A stretch of 64,000 nucleotides of DNA, from positions 620,001 to 684,000 of the forward strand of contig MU394060.1 in NCBI GenBank assembly GCA_022578605.1. Reading direction: 5' to 3'. A program made the translations under genes and the position numbers. The stretch comes from Camillea tinctor. Lineage: Eukaryota; Ascomycota; Sordariomycetes; Xylariales; Xylariaceae. Below, one piece after another: positions 23,472-36,536 of this stretch; positions within the stretch are counted from its first letter, which is position 1; every line of letters begins with the position of its first letter. Below the pieces are notes generated by a model. That model ran no database searches, was not told where the DNA came from, and was given only the letters and a program-made list of their open reading frames with translations.

Positions 23472-24141
23472 ATGGCTCTTCCCAAACGAATCGTGAAGGA
23501 GACGGAGCGTTTGATTTCCGAACCGTAAGTAAGATGCCCCTCCCAAGTAGAGAAGCCTAAGTAGGAGGGAAAAGAACAGAATGATCTCTGACCCGCTCGG
23601 TAGTGTCCCCGGTATCAGCGCTGTGCCCCATGAGGATAACCTCCGATACTTTGATGTTGAGATCCACGGCCCCTCCGGATCGCCGTATGAGGGTAAGTTG
23701 TCTACCCCGGATCCCACTAGTCGATTCCGATTCTTCTTGCTGTCCTAACCCTTCTTATTACAGGCGGTGTCTTCAAGCTCGAGCTGTTCCTGACCGACGA
23801 CTATCCTATGGTTCCCCCTAAGATCCGGTTCCTGACCAAGATCTACCACCCCAACGTTGACAAGCTCGGCCGGATCTGCCTCGATGTGCTCAAGAGTAAG
23901 TCATACCTACAGAACACGCATCATAGTGTTTATTAGCTAACCCAATATTCTTCTAGACAACTGGTCTCCCGCTCTGCAAATCCGCACCATCCTCCTTTCG
24001 ATCCAGGCCCTCCTCGGCGCCCCGAACCCAGATGACCCCCTAGCTGCCGATGTGGCCAAGAGCTGGAAGGAGGATGAAGCCAAGGCCATTGCCACGGCTA
24101 AAGAGTGGACCAAATCGTATGCCACGCCCGCGTCGACATAG
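23472..24141 (+). CDS. ubc13: Ubiquitin-conjugating enzyme E2 Ubc13
   Basis: Four exons: 23472-23524, 23604-23692, 23764-23895 and 23957-24141, giving 152 residues, the normal Ubc13 length. The UBC fold is complete: helix 1 [54 protein letters not shown], the HPN motif (76-78), catalytic Cys86 in [14 protein letters not shown], and [24 protein letters not shown]. With a Uev/Mms2 partner this E2 builds Lys63-linked ubiquitin chains on PCNA and other targets for error-free DNA damage tolerance. Met63-Val64 in the DDYPMVPP loop is typical of this E2 group. All three introns are 61-79 bases with gtaagt donors. Confidence 0.97.
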
Positions 24142-24871
24142 AAGAAGAATGGCCTGGCACGGGTCCAGACTCATCAGGTCAAATACGTGTGTCACCTGCT
24201 GCTTATACTGCTGCTTATGCTCCTCGTTACTACTCTACTCGTCATCTGTTTCAAGGGACGTAAACCCCGAGGACAGCAAGGATAACATCACCAACAACGG
24301 GGAGCGAGGGTAGGTATCCAAACAGGGTCGGGTCTTATTTGGGTGTTCAGAGCGTGTTTCGGGCAACTGGAGGTATCTAATCTTTAGAGCAGGAGGCCAC
24401 ATGGCGCGCGAATCCTAGTTTTGTGTGTGTGCGTGGGCTAAAAGGGAAAGAAAAGGAAGGGGGTGGGTTTCGCTAGGTAACCATACCTACTACTCTACAA
24501 CTGCTGCTGATGTCGATTTTGCTTTTATTTTCCACATGCATCGATGCGTCATGATTTGTGTTTCGATCTATGCATAATTCTCATAGTAGGGTAGCCTGGC
24601 TATCAATGGAATGGAAGAAAAAAAAAGGATCAATAGACATCCGACCCACACACCCCCTATTCCTATTCCTATGCTCCTAGGTTAAGTGAACCACAAGATT
24701 TCTGTAGAAGGTATATACCCGAATCTGTTGAAAAACCCACGTACAAGATAGTAATCTGCGTATTATAAACGCTATTTTTCTTTTCTCTATATGCCTATCA
24801 CGTTTTACCTATCTACACAATCCACTCTCTCTCCCTCCCCCTTCTCTCCTTCCCCCGACATCCCCCCCTTC
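24142..24871. other. Intergenic region between convergent ubc13 and etr1
   Basis: Shared 3' flank of two genes that converge. T/C-rich around 24775-24870. No feature is recognised beyond presumed 3' UTRs. Confidence 0.5.
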
Positions 24872-26212
24872 TCACGTATCCTTAAACACGAAAACCCCCT
24901 TGCCCTGCCTGAACCCCTCAAGCGTGCCCTGCACCGCCTCCCGCAGCACGCCCTCCTCCGTGTCCCACTCCCACGGCACCTCGACGACGGGGACGTCGGT
25001 CAGCTTGCCCGCGCGCACGAGGTCCAGGATCTCGGCCACCGTGCGCGCCTTGTCGTCGGGCTGCGCGTCGGCCCACCGCGACAGCCAGAACCCCCGGAGC
25101 CGCAGGTCCTTGAATATGAGCAGGCCCGTCGGCAGCGCCACCGGCTGCCGCGACATGCCGCCGTACGTCACCAGGGTGCCGCCCGGCGCCAGCGCCTTGG
25201 CCAGCGCCCGCGCGGACGCGCCGCCCACGCAGTTCAGCCCCAGCCGCGGCGCGCCGGCGTCGCGCGTCCACGCCGCGAGGTCGGCCCGGAACGCGCGCGA
25301 CTGCAGCTCGTCTTCCGTGACCACGCGCGTGGCGCCGAGGGCCGCGAGCTCGGCGCGCAGGGCCTCGGTGGCGGCCGCCGTGCTGCGCGCCCGGATCACG
25401 TTGATGCTGCGGTACCCCCACAGCCGCGCGAGCTGGATGGCGGACCGGCCCACGCCGCTGTTCGCGCCGTTCTGGATGAACCAGTCGCCCTCGCGGAGGG
25501 GCGGGTCGGCCGCGTAGTCGCGCAGCATGCGGTACGCCGAGCTGGGGTTCACGCTGACGGTGGCGGCTTGCAGGGGCGTGAGGCCGGCGCGGTCGAGCTT
25601 GATGAGGGAGGATGGGGAGGGCGCTACCGCGTGCGTGCGCCACGTGCCGAAGCCGGTTTTGGCCGGGATCACCCAGTCGCCTTTGGATAGAGTGGAGGAG
25701 GAGCTGCCCGGGTTGACGACTTCGAAGACGCCTTCGTTGCCCGGGATCACGGAGGGCTCCGAGGTGCCGATGAGAGGGCTGAAGGTGGGCTTCACGCCGT
25801 AGGTGCCCTGGATGGTGTTCACGTCGGCGGGGTTGATGGGGGCGGCGAGGGTGCGGAGCAGCACGGAGGAGGGGGGGAGGGAGGGGGAGATGGAGTGCGT
25901 GTGTAGTCTGCGAAGGAGGGGAGGAGGAGGGGAGCAAGCGTTAATATATCTATCTGTCTTTCCATTCATGGGAAGTCGGGAATGTCACAAAACGTACTTG
26001 AGGACTTTCTCTGGCTCGCCATACTGACTAAAGACCAGCGACTTGGCCTGCGTATAGCCATAAGGCCCGGACTTGCGCCGCACCGAAACTCGGGGCAGCA
26101 GCAATGGCGCGGACCCGGACGTTGCCCTTGCGCAACACCGCTGCCCAGGTCGGATCAGCGAGCTAGCTGCCGCCACGGTGGGCGATCTGCTGAGCACTCG
26201 TATCGTGGCCAT
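24872..26212 (-). CDS. etr1: Mitochondrial 2-enoyl thioester (enoyl-ACP) reductase
   Basis: Two exons on the minus strand, 26212-25998 and 25907-24872, giving 416 residues. Exon 1 supplies an Arg/Ser/Ala-rich, acid-free presequence and the first reductase strand (KSLVFSQYGEPEKVLK); exon 2 continues LHTHSISPSLPPSSVLLRTL. Family marks are APINPADVNTIQGTYG with the catalytic-type Tyr near residue 108, PAKTGFGTWRTHA, the NADPH-binding QNGANSGVGRSAIQLA at about 217-232, LNCVGG, and GGMSRQPVALPTG. It is a medium-chain dehydrogenase/reductase without zinc ligands. It performs the last NADPH-dependent step of mitochondrial type II fatty acid synthesis, which supplies octanoyl-ACP for lipoate and supports respiratory complex assembly. 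The coding DNA is strikingly GC-rich compared with the flanks. Confidence 0.94.
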
Positions 26213-26932
26213 TGGTGGGTTTGGTCTATCCCGTGATAGGAGTATAAAATATTAATTTAGGCCTTTCGAATTTGAAACTAACAAAAAGTTTGAAATGAAT
26301 ATAACTAAAGTTTTTGCCACTCTCTTGATAAGAAATTTGCTAACAAGTTAAATTGGGGGAAGTTCTCTCCGGAGCTTGGAGATAAGTATGAACTCAACTT
26401 ATCCTGGAAAGAAATCGGGAGAACGGGCGATGACGTTACGGTTACAGAAGAATTGTCGTTATCCATTCGTCCCTGGAGCTAAGGAACCAAACCTCACCCA
26501 CACCCCTCCCCCCCTCCTCCCTGGCCCCCACTACGAAGCTTAGGTTATGACAGCTTCCTAGTGCCGAAGCCATTTTTGCTATTGGCTGAAGCTCGGGTAG
26601 GCTTTCTTATCGGTTTACCAGTCTGCCAGTACACGGCATAGGTATTTTGTGGCATGCATATCTGAGATAAGGTACCTACGTCTCGACGTATATAAATTGT
26701 TAGGCGTCTTATGAATTGCTGTGCACCCATCTGTTGAAGGTACACAGCCTTGTATGCTTGATGTTGAATCAACTACAGCATCTATACAGAAGCATTTAGA
26801 GTATTCTAAACGGCTTGCAAGATGACATCCGGGTTGTGATATATGATTCTATTTTGGTTTCTTTTTCTTTTCTTTGATCAGTATTGTATTTAAAAAGAAA
26901 ATTCAACGTTTAAAGCGTAAAACGCAGATTCG

Positions 26933-26954
26933 TATATATATATATATATATATA
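26933..26954. repeat. (TA)11 microsatellite
   Basis: Perfect dinucleotide run of 22 bases in non-coding DNA. Confidence 0.95.
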
Positions 26955-27508
26955 CAGGTTAATTGATATCAACTTGTAACAGTGTCTAATGGCGCCGTCT
27001 ACCTGGCTAACAATTCGGTATTCAAATGGATAAGCATACGCGGAGCAGTAGGTCTGGGTCAAGTCAAGTAGATTCTGACCGCTACGTATCGACAACAAGT
27101 CACTAGGAGCAGATCTCTACCCGCCTAGGTGGTATGAAACTAGAAACCCTTCCACTACGGCTCGTATTTTAAATTGTTCGACCTCAATGTACGTAGTATA
27201 GTGGTTTTAGTTTTCACTTTATGTCTCTTACATTAGTAGCATCTTTGCCATTCCACGTGGCGCCGAGGTTTAGCTCCCTGAGAAAAGGCTCATTGGTGAG
27301 AGGCGGAGAGGGGAAGTAGGAGAGGAGGGGAAAGAAAGAAACAGATGCTATTGAAATAGTAGAAGAGGGGAGAGTTGGAGACAGGTTAATTTGTTTTTGA
27401 TAGGTGCGCTCATACCATCTTTCATTTATGTTTTAGCCTTTGTTCACGAGACTGTAATGGTTAGAAGAGCTGGCCGTGTGCGAGAGCTCAACGTGGCATA
27501 CATACAAT

Positions 27509-27561
27509 ATACACACGCACGCACACACAAACACACACGTACACATACGCGCACACACATA
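27509..27561. repeat. Imperfect (CA)n microsatellite
   Basis: Alternating C/A tract interrupted by g and t (cgcacgcacacac-like units), an alternating purine-pyrimidine sequence able to adopt Z-form DNA. Confidence 0.8.
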
Positions 27562-28690
27562 CGCACGGAAGATCGCTGAGTCTAGATTTTCTTTGGAGAG
27601 ATGTACATACAACGGCAGCACACCCCCTGTTTCTTGTCGTTCTAAAGAAGCCGACCCCATAAGGGGATAGGGAGAGAGAGAAGAAAAGAGGAAGGAAAAG
27701 GAGCGATATCTTGTCTCGCCATTACTTAGGTGGTTCTTGGGCAGCGAAGAAGTGGAACGAGGTTTCGGTGTGGAAAAACTGATAGCGTCCCTAGCGCCAA
27801 GGAGATGCTTTTATTTGCACACACATATGGGAAACGATATGATGTTGATGTGAACGGCGATCCCTCCCCAGAAAAAAGACCCCTCTCCCCCCAGAAAATG
27901 AGAACTTGGTTGACGTAAAATATGTCTTCGCTATCGTGACCCATAAGCACATAGGTTTCATAGAATTATCTTCTGTTTTTTGACAAGCAACCTAGACAAG
28001 TAATCCTCCCTTCCTCTTTTTATGTTTCCATGGTATCTTCTCCTTCATCCTTTAAAGGAGCCGATGCGGGTTGAGATGAGCTCCTCTTCCTAGACCTCCC
28101 TCTCAACTCCATAGGTAGTTCTACAGGCTCGGGAGCCGCAGAATAGCTCATGACGAGTAGACTTGGGCGATTAGATCCCAATAAAATCGGATGATACATA
28201 ACCCAAGTACTTCCTTCGAGCTCTAACTATACTTCTCTCGTATTCCTGCGGTGGTACATACTGAAAGTGACGTGCGTAAGGGGTGGGGCGTTTTTGTTTT
28301 CCGAAAAAAAAAAAAAGTAGTAGAGTAACAAAAAATATCTCGAACAAATAATAAAAGGAAAAAAAAAATTGACGTCGTGTGTCGATGAATGAGCCCGCGT
28401 AGGGGTTTGGGCTGGGTATCTTAATTCTCCCTTCTCAAAACGCTTCTCGCAACAAACATCCGCAATTTCGTAAAAATAAATAAAAGAAAACTAAAAGAAC
28501 AGTAATGATCACCAGATTAAAGGTAATATAACAGTTCGCCGTCGTATGATATTATGGCCGTAGATTTCGAAGTTGATATGCCAAAAAGAAAATCCGCAAA
28601 TGGGGGGAGGGCTAGGAAAGACGGCCAGAAACAGGTTCCAACCATCCAGACAGAGATTTGTCGTCCGCGCGCGTGTCACCGGTGATACTA

Positions 28691-29335
28691 TCACTTGATC
28701 TCCTTGAATAGATCGTCGCCGAGATGCGTGTCGATTTTGGTCCTGAGGTCGCTGAGTTCGGGGATCTTGGGCGGCGGGGGCCCGGAAGGTTTCTTGGGTT
28801 CCTCAAAGATCTGGCTGGCGCGTTTGTTGGAACTCGCGCTTTCATATCCTCCGTGCCGTAAACGTCGAAACCATCCACTACTGCGCTTCGCTCGCTTCTC
28901 CTCGGTCATGATACTGCTCGTGGGACGGCTCACTGGTCGGGGTGCGCCCTGGCTAGCAATTGATCCTTGTTCATCGTAAGCATGGTTCAAGAGTGTCTTG
29001 CTGATCAGGCGCCGGAGGCTGCCCTGGCCCGAGGGAGTTGGAGATGCTGGAACATCGTCTGCTGGGCGTTTGACACCGGCAACGGGGGTGATGGTAATAT
29101 CGGATGAGGGGGTTGTACCATTTCGATTGGCGCTGCCATTTGATTCCTGCTTCTTGGGCTCCTCTACCTTCTGAGTGGGCGTCTTAGGCGGCGTAGGAAT
29201 CTCCTCCTTGGGCGAGGGTGGTGGAGGTGGGATGTCGGTGCCGTCAGTCAAAGAACCGAACTTGAAATCCAGAAGAGGGAGCTCAAAACGTTTGACGCCG
29301 GTGGAGCCGGCCGTGGTGGGTGATTTTGCGGGCAT
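28691..29335 (-). CDS. Conserved-looking fungal hypothetical protein, Pro/Ser-rich
   Basis: Single exon, 214 residues, from the first ATG (29335) of a frame that is open further upstream without another ATG. The protein is mostly disordered: KRFELPLLDFKFGSLTDGTD near the start, then a PPPPPSPKEEIPTPPKTP segment (about 37-54), an Asn/Ser/Thr-rich stretch, a basic block LRRLISKTLLNHAYDEQGSI (about 107-126), and KRAKRSSGWFRRLRHGGYES (about 148-167). It ends with a short helical segment, IPELSDLRTKIDTHLGDDLF. The basic W-F-RR-LR stretch could bind nucleic acid or membrane, but no domain is recognised and no function is proposed. Coding status rests on composition and length in a GC-rich island with T-rich DNA downstream. 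Confidence 0.7.
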   Translation of the reverse strand: MPAKSPTTAGSTGVKRFELPLLDFKFGSLTDGTDIPPPPPSPKEEIPTPPKTPTQKVEEPKKQESNGSANRNGTTPSSDITITPVAGVKRPADDVPASPTPSGQGSLRRLISKTLLNHAYDEQGSIASQGAPRPVSRPTSSIMTEEKRAKRSSGWFRRLRHGGYESASSNKRASQIFEEPKKPSGPPPPKIPELSDLRTKIDTHLGDDLFKEIK

Positions 29336-32300
29336 AGCTAAGATGCGAAAGATGGTGAGAGCCGGGAAGGTAAAATCAAGGTGTGAGCTAAGTAGAGTAA
29401 CAGACGCGTCCTGTTGTCGGCGACTTAAAAGAGCCAAAGTCTGAACAGTCTGAACGAGCTATACGGGTTGCGTCAGCTAATAGGCCATACAAGAGGATCC
29501 AAGGGATATCCTAGCGCAAAGAGTGAGAATAGGATTAGGAAAGATTGACGGTACGGACCGTAATCGTAATGCTGGAGACGCAAGAGACAGAGACGAGATC
29601 AAATCTTGTCTACAAGATAGTAGGTAGTAGGGTTCGTCAAGATAGGTAGGATAGTAGGTGAGTATGTATGTAGATGTATGTTGGGTATGTATCTCTTGTT
29701 CTATCCTGTTACTGAAGTGACAGACCACGACATAAACCCCCCCTGTAAGTAAGATGAAGGTGCCAAATGAGGAATGACACCAGCAATTGGATGATTGGGA
29801 AGAGTTAGACCATCCCCAGCGCAACACAATTGGTGCGCAGAGCTGTTGGAAGAAATTATTACCACGAAGGTTTAAGCCTCGAAATGAGGGGAGAAAGTGA
29901 GGGGCTTTCTTTTTCTTTTTTTTCTTTCCCTTTATTTTCTCACTTTTCTTTTCTTATTCGGAATGGGAGAGTGGTGGGAGAAAGTAAAACAGCAGAAAGT
30001 AGGCAAAGAAAAAAAAGATGGAGAGAGAGAGAGACAGACGTAAAGTGGCGCGTTAGGCTTTTCCTAAGTTGCTTAACAGCGTAAATGTAGAGTGGAGAGA
30101 CGAGGCCAGGATCAGGGTTCCGGAGGGTTCAAGTGGCTGGGTTGGGATCCTATTGGTACCTGGATAGTAGCATACATTACGACTGTAGGTACCCTTTAGC
30201 AAGTCTTCCTGGGAATTGATGCGCCGATGGCCTTACGGAGACTTTAAGACGGGATGTACAGTACCTTCTTAGCTACATTCCTAGTAGTGTACTATATGTA
30301 CATAGGGACCTTATGTACCTAAGCTCTAACTTCAAATGCTCCAACTCTTGTCTAGAGCAGGTTAAAGTCTGTACAGCATGAAATGATTCGGAATCGTCAG
30401 TCCGTTTGGTTTTGTTCTCACTCTTACTAAGTGCAAACTATTAAATATCATACATAAAAAACAAGGATATTCAAAACAGAGAAGGAAAAAATTAGTACCA
30501 GTAATAACGGCAATACTACACTAATAAAATAAATAGGAGAAAGAAACAAGTCCAGTCTGGTCCGGTCCAGGTACTCGATGTATATTATAAGTGACTAAGA
30601 CTGCTTAGTTAGATACAGAATAGGTTTAGAGAAATCTCCAAGGGTGGAGAAATGCTTTAAAAAGCAAAGCTACGGTTCTCTACCTGGTGTATTGTACATA
30701 GTACAACAAACCTTGCGATTGGGTGCGAATCAAAGATTCCCATCTGGCTCAACGCATCTGAGATGCTCTGTTGTATGTTTAGAGGCACACCACATTGCGT
30801 CCGTATACAACACTATATCCATGTTGTGTCAAGTAAGCAACTATCGTAGGACGAACTCGATAAATCTGGCCCTCCAAGTCTGCCGTGTACCAGTGTACAT
30901 AATAAGGTGTTAACCTATAAGCTTAGTAGACCTTGCTATTGTATGTACCTATTTTGTGGTGTGGATATCTTATGACTTACACCGAGAATAATGCCACCCA
31001 GACCACCTCAATTTTCTTGAACCGGAGTAATGGAGAAGAACAATACGCAGAGAGGCATTGTCACGAACATGCTCTTTTACGACCCGGTATGCTTCGTGCA
31101 GGTTTACAGAAAAGAGAGGGCTTGAATCATTGTGCGTGTAAGAAGTAAGATTCGCATTAAAACAAAACAAAACATAAATATAAATAAACAAAACTAAGCA
31201 ATACGTCGCTTGCCTCTGCCTCGGAAGAGGACGGGAGAGAGAGAGAGTTGGGTGTCCGAGAAGGGCATTTAAGTAATATAAAATTCGAGGTACGTGCTTC
31301 ACACCAGCGCTCACGTCGCAAGGAGATAACACCTCGAACTAGGCCACCCGCTCCGTCCAATGCAGGTAATATAGGTCACCTAACCGGCCGTTTTTATCGC
31401 GCTACAATTCTAAAATTCGACGGCTAGGCCTACCTTAGTCCTTTCCCGACACCGTGGTGGGCAACTATTGCCATGCTAGTCAGGCACGTCAGAACCCTGT
31501 TCCTGTTCCTGTTCCTATCCTATCTTGTCCTGCCTGATTCCCTTTCCCGTCTGTGCAGGTTTTTGGGGGGTGGGTTTGGGCCCTGGGTTTGGTGGGAGAG
31601 CCAAGGAGGAATAGAGGCCGGGGACCCGTTCGGTCGGTTGACATGCAGTAAGTTATTCGGGCGATCATTATAGCTTCAATTACTTGTTATATATAGGGGA
31701 CCACGTGACAAATCATTATGTACCTAATCCTCCTCTCCTTCCCACCCCCCATCTCAAGCGATTGCGACCCCCTCGTACCTCGTCTCCGGGACAGAAGGGA
31801 AAGGGAGAAATATATGTATGTAAGCAATGTCATATATGTAAGTCAGAAAATTGTCCGAGCGAAACGAAACAAACCGGAGAAGGCGACAAAATAACTTAAC
31901 TTACACATACTTTACCAATGTATAAGTTAATTCTCAGAACCATGTCCATGCCCATGCCACGTTCCTCTTCTTTTCCTTTTTTTCTTTTTTTTTTCTTACC
32001 ATAATCTACCTCTTTTCTTTTTTTTTCTCCCCCATCCATCAATTCAAACCAAACCAAGCCCATCAGCTAGAACGCTGCATACGTAGGTAACACAGACAAC
32101 AGCCGAAGCCGTTAAACGTATCTATGCAAGCCATTGAGCCATATGTACAACTCCACATACCTCATCGTGTAACACGGCCTTGCCTAGCCTGCTTCTAATG
32201 TACATCAATACATATGCCAGATCTCTAACAACCGACTGGGGTAAGCAGGGACAGAGGAGAGGGGCAAGCCAGACACAAAGACACTGCCGGCTTCAAGCAA

Positions 32301-33592
32301 CCATACATCGTACAGAGAAGAGGAAAAAAGGGGGGGGAGGGTGTCAAACCGGTGTGTGCGGCTTCCCATGCTGCACCCCAAGATATGAGAAGAGATGGGC
32401 AGAAACATTCTACTCTTTCAGCTACGACCCATGTCATGTTCATGTAACCTAGATCTTTTTTTTCTTTTCCTTTTCCATATCTCCCTCTTCCCTCCCTCTA
32501 CTTTGCGCTCGCACCTCTCTAAACCACAGCTAGAACTAATACCTAAACCTACCTACACTACACTAACTTCATACATACTCCAAAGATCAAGCCTGCATAT
32601 CAATATATGTACCTACTCTAACCTATAACTGCTTAGATTCTATGCCATATTTTCGCATCAATGCACCCAAAAATCAGAGAAAATAAAACATGTACATAGA
32701 AAGTTCTTTTTAATAGTGGACTCCTACATTTATTTTTTTTCCCTTTCTTTTTTTTCCTTGTTTCCCTTATTTCGCGATGCAGCTAATTTACCTAGGTGTG
32801 CTCAAACCGCCCACCGAGCATGGATGGCGCACAGCGTCCCTCCCTACCTAACACTGCATATATCTCAACGTGCAAAACCTTGCCCCCCCGTCCCTGTTCT
32901 GAGGACGCCAATTGTCTGTCTATAGGTTAAGTGACCTGCCTAGCCTACCTAACCTAGGTAGCAGTGCGTCTAATGCATGCACCTAACCTATATCTCTAAC
33001 CTACATCTTCTATATCGGTACAGTACATCAATATGGCTGAACCGGCTCTCGCTTCTACATACCTTGTTACATGCATTACCTAAAACTTGCCTGTGTTGCG
33101 TCTACCCTGTATCTGTCTTGGTAGATAACATATCCTTTTAAGGAATCCTTCTGGAACGCCTCGTTGTTGCCATGCCCTTCATCTAGACCAAGCCACCGAT
33201 TTGGCGTTTTTGAAACCTGCCATACTGTTATTTTTATATGAAACACTTGGAAACTCTCTAGATTCGGCGCTGCATTCTTTTTATATATACAGGGAATAGA
33301 AAGGGCGAAAGATATGAATATATTTCATTATCTGGCCCTTCTTGCCCTGCGCCCGAACACCAATTCATATTGTCTGTCTAGATATATGGAACAGACTCAT
33401 AAGTATATAAAATCACTTGATCTACCTAGGTACTTGCGCCGTTAACAGCCACTAACCATAATTGTGTTCTCTATACGGAAAAAAAAGGTGATAGGCGCCT
33501 GTTTATAGTATTATAACATATCATATCCAATAACGCATAAAAGGGGAAGCTTATATGTCCCCTCTCGCCTTCCATTATATCATGGCGACTAA
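29336..33592. other. 4.2 kb gene-poor interval
   Basis: Left part (to about 30100) is the presumed promoter and 5' UTR of the minus-strand hypothetical gene, with C/T- and GA-rich tracts (gagagaga near 30019). The remainder holds only short low-complexity frames. acctaggt octamers occur at 32790-32797, 32952-32959 and 33424-33431, and cctaacc/ctaacct words are dense at 32935-33005. The last few hundred bases are probably vps34 3' UTR. No gene, RNA or mobile element could be supported. Confidence 0.5.
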
Positions 33593-36536
33593 TCACCTAA
33601 AGGCTTGGACAAGGTCGTGCAGCCTATCGATAACCACCGGCATGATACCATTCAGACTATCCTCCAGAATCCTATCCAGCTCCCGAATGGCGTCCTCTTC
33701 GTTAAGCTCAAGGTGGAACCGCTCCTTGACTTTGAAGACCGCCTTGTCTGGCTCGGCCTTGATGTCTGGGATGTTCGCGTGCACCATGAGGCTGAATAGG
33801 TTGAGGATCAGGTTCGACGACTTGCGCAGCGCCGCGAACGCTAAGAAGCAGTACTGCTTGAACTGTAGGTACTGCTCACTCGGAGGGTTTGAGCCACCCA
33901 TGGCGTCCGCCATCTCTTTGCTCAGTTTGACCGCCGGCGCGAATGGTTTCGGGTCCCGCCCCAGGATGAATCCAAAGTCCGCGTGGAAGAAGTGCCCGTC
34001 GGGTGCTAGAAGTAGATTTTCGAGGTGGCGATCACCCACTCCGAGGATATAGGTAATCACACAATAACCGGCACAAGACTTCACAAAGGTGTCAAGTGTC
34101 TCCTTGCGCACTCCCATATATGCCCGCTCATCGGGGTTATGTTGCTTAAGGTAAGTAAGAGCTGGGTTGACGCTGTACTTGGAAGAAATAGCAGAGAATG
34201 TCTGCGAAGGTACAAACTGGGATGCACCAGCAGTCGTGCTAGTCGCAAGAATCTTGTACGGTGAAAGCCTAAGGTCCAAATTTTCCTTCTGTAATAGTTG
34301 GTCCATCAGAGTGATGATCTGAATGACGAGCTGGTCTTGACGTAGATCATCACCGGTCTTGAACAAAATAGGGTACTTGCTGCCGGACACTGTCTTGAAC
34401 GTCACCATGATCGGCGACAAGGACGATTTGAAGACCCGTGTCTCTTCTGGCACCACTCCACTGACCATGATAGACGGGTCTAGGGGCAGGGGTATGGGAG
34501 GGTCGATAGTAAGAATCTCATTTTTGGGATCCGCAAGGAATGACTTGACCTTTTCAATCTTGCGTGCTACTGAATCACGCGAGGCTTGAATTTCGGCTGA
34601 AACCTTGGATAGCACCGTAATAAGCTCAGCTTGTCTTCGGATCGTAACTCGCGTTTCTCGCCCACCAGGTCGGCTCTCTAGTTCTTTCATAAAATCGTAC
34701 TGGACCTTTGCATACATGGTCCGTACTTCCTCGCCCTGATCATTGCTCTTGTCATCGTATTCCACACCGAGGTACCAGTAGAAGTAGTTTCCGAGAGTGA
34801 AGTTCTCCACTGCACGCGATATCAGAAAATTGGCCAGAGAAGAGGCGCGCACAGTAGCCTGGTTTGAGTCAGTTGAGATGTGTTCGAACTTAAGAGCCTG
34901 GACCAGCTGCAATAAATAAAGGAGTAGCTCGTGGTCATCCGCCTTGCGTAGTCGATCTACGGCATAGGCCCTCACGGCTCTATTATCGAAAGTCGGACCG
35001 AGCAATTCCAGGGCATCATCCACATCGATATCTGTCCATTTCCCAAGGACCTGGATGGCCTGCTTGGATTCGCTCTGATCATGCCAGTTAACCGATTTGA
35101 CAAACTTGGTCAGGGCCCGCTTGTCCTTGGTCAAATGATAGCGGAACTTCCAAACGAGATCTTTCTCTTCCGGTGATAAGGTATGGGTTGGTGAGTATGA
35201 CATTATTAGATTAAGCTCATCGCGGACCTTCGCATTCGGGCGCAGGTCTTTGTCTAGGATTCCATGGCGATGTTGGCTTCTTACCAAGCGCCTATGCTTA
35301 CTTTCAGCCGGGTTGTCTTTGGCGCCGACTTCAGGATCATATATCCGAATGATGCGTCCATCCCCTTTGCCCTCTGGGCCATTAATCCCCGGCCCGTACG
35401 AAACTTCCGGAGGGGGCTTGGTAATAATATTGGACTGGGATGCTGAGAGGTGCTGAAAGGATGAAACTGGAGGCGGTGGGTACTCGTGGTCTGCAAAAAC
35501 TACCGGAAAGTCAAACCGAGGCAATTCCACGTTAATCACGAACTTCGATGGGCCGGGTCTCGAGGGGACTTCGCCATCCGTGTCAACAGCACCATTCAGA
35601 GACTCGGCATTTCCCCCCTCTTTACTCGAGACTGACTGTCGCTGAATGGTTTTTATGGAGTTTCTGGCTGCTTGTAACCCGCGCCTCTCGGTTCCGCGGT
35701 AGACTAGTTGGTCGAGCCACTCGACCCGGGGTATTTCGTTCATCTCGTGTTTCTTGAATAATTTCTCCATACGCTCGAGCTCCTCGGCCTCTTTGTCTAT
35801 TACAACAGTCTCGCCTTTTCGCAAACCGTTTCTTCCCTTGGTGATACTCGAGGGTGTCGTTGTATTATCGTTGCCATCTGCTTGCTTATGCCGGTGGACT
35901 ACACATTTCTGCCTGCCCTTCTGCAATTGGTTGTCCCTATCAAAGAGAGGTAGAGTCGTTCCACCAAAGGGGATGGCATGCCCCTGAGCTTGCTTCCCGC
36001 CAGTAGGGGACAGGTCCCATATGGTTATAGCTAGGTAGGACTGAAGTGGGAGCGACTTGTAAGGTATCGGTATGGTTAGCCATTCGTTCCACCTAGGTTA
36101 TATTAGTTGGCACGGTTGAAGCTAAGTCGCGAGTGTTTACGGATATAGTACCTTCGCTCGCTCCGGAAAGCCTTGTAGGATGTTTGGACAGGGACGGTAA
36201 GTGGCTTGGAGCCAGCCCAGACTTGAACGGTGACATAGAGATCGGAGTGTGGACTAAGCAAGGTTCGGAATCAGGATCAGGTCCAAGGTTATTTAGTATT
36301 TCGGGTTGATTTGGGGAGATGCGCACCTGGTGTTCGAACCGATATGTCTTAGGTCTGGTCTTTGCAAAAGGGTAGAAAACAAGTAAGGTGCTTCATCGCC
36401 CTCTAGGTTGATGCTATATAATGGCCATCGTCAGTTAACCAGTCCGCATGTAAGCTGGATTTCCAATGACGACGTACATGCGAATGCTGACTGGGTAGTC
36501 CAGCGACTCGGAGCTGCCAAACGAAAAGGGCTCCAT
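33593..36536 (-). CDS. vps34: Class III phosphatidylinositol 3-kinase Vps34
   Basis: Four exons on the minus strand, 36536-36478, 36413-36327, 36253-36152 and 36092-33593, giving 915 residues. The joined N-terminus is the C2 domain: MEPFSFGSSESLDYPVSIRI, then RPDLRHIGSNTSPHSDLYVT, WAGSKPLTVPVQTSY, RRWNEWLTIPIPY and ITIWDLSP. The lipid-kinase accessory (PIK) helical domain follows (about 360-530, with SPEEKDLVWKFRYHL and VLGKWTDIDVDDALELLGP). The kinase domain holds the ATP lysine in ILFKTGDDLRQDQ (Lys661), the catalytic loop GVGDRHLENLL (Asp770) and ADFGFILGRDPKP (Asp788 of DFG). It makes PI3P from PI for endosomal sorting and autophagy, with Vps15 and Vps30/Atg6. An acctaggt octamer forms the acceptor of intron 3. 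It is divergent from nse4. Confidence 0.96.

Larger units (their letters stand above)
26213..28690. other. Gene-poor interval upstream of etr1
   Basis: Contains a perfect TA run at 26933-26954, a CA-rich tract at about 27509-27561, purine-rich DNA at 27305-27365 and 27668-27700, and A-runs at 28303-28370 that are probably 3' UTR of the minus-strand gene starting at 29335. A 68-codon open segment on the minus strand (28020-28226) looks protein-like but lacks a convincing 5' partner exon. No gene is called. Confidence 0.5.

Noticed and set aside
24791..25937. Long open frames on both strands (up to 339 codons) overlapping etr1
   Set aside because: Arg/Pro/Ala-rich shadows caused by very high GC in etr1; the etr1 frame itself carries all family motifs.
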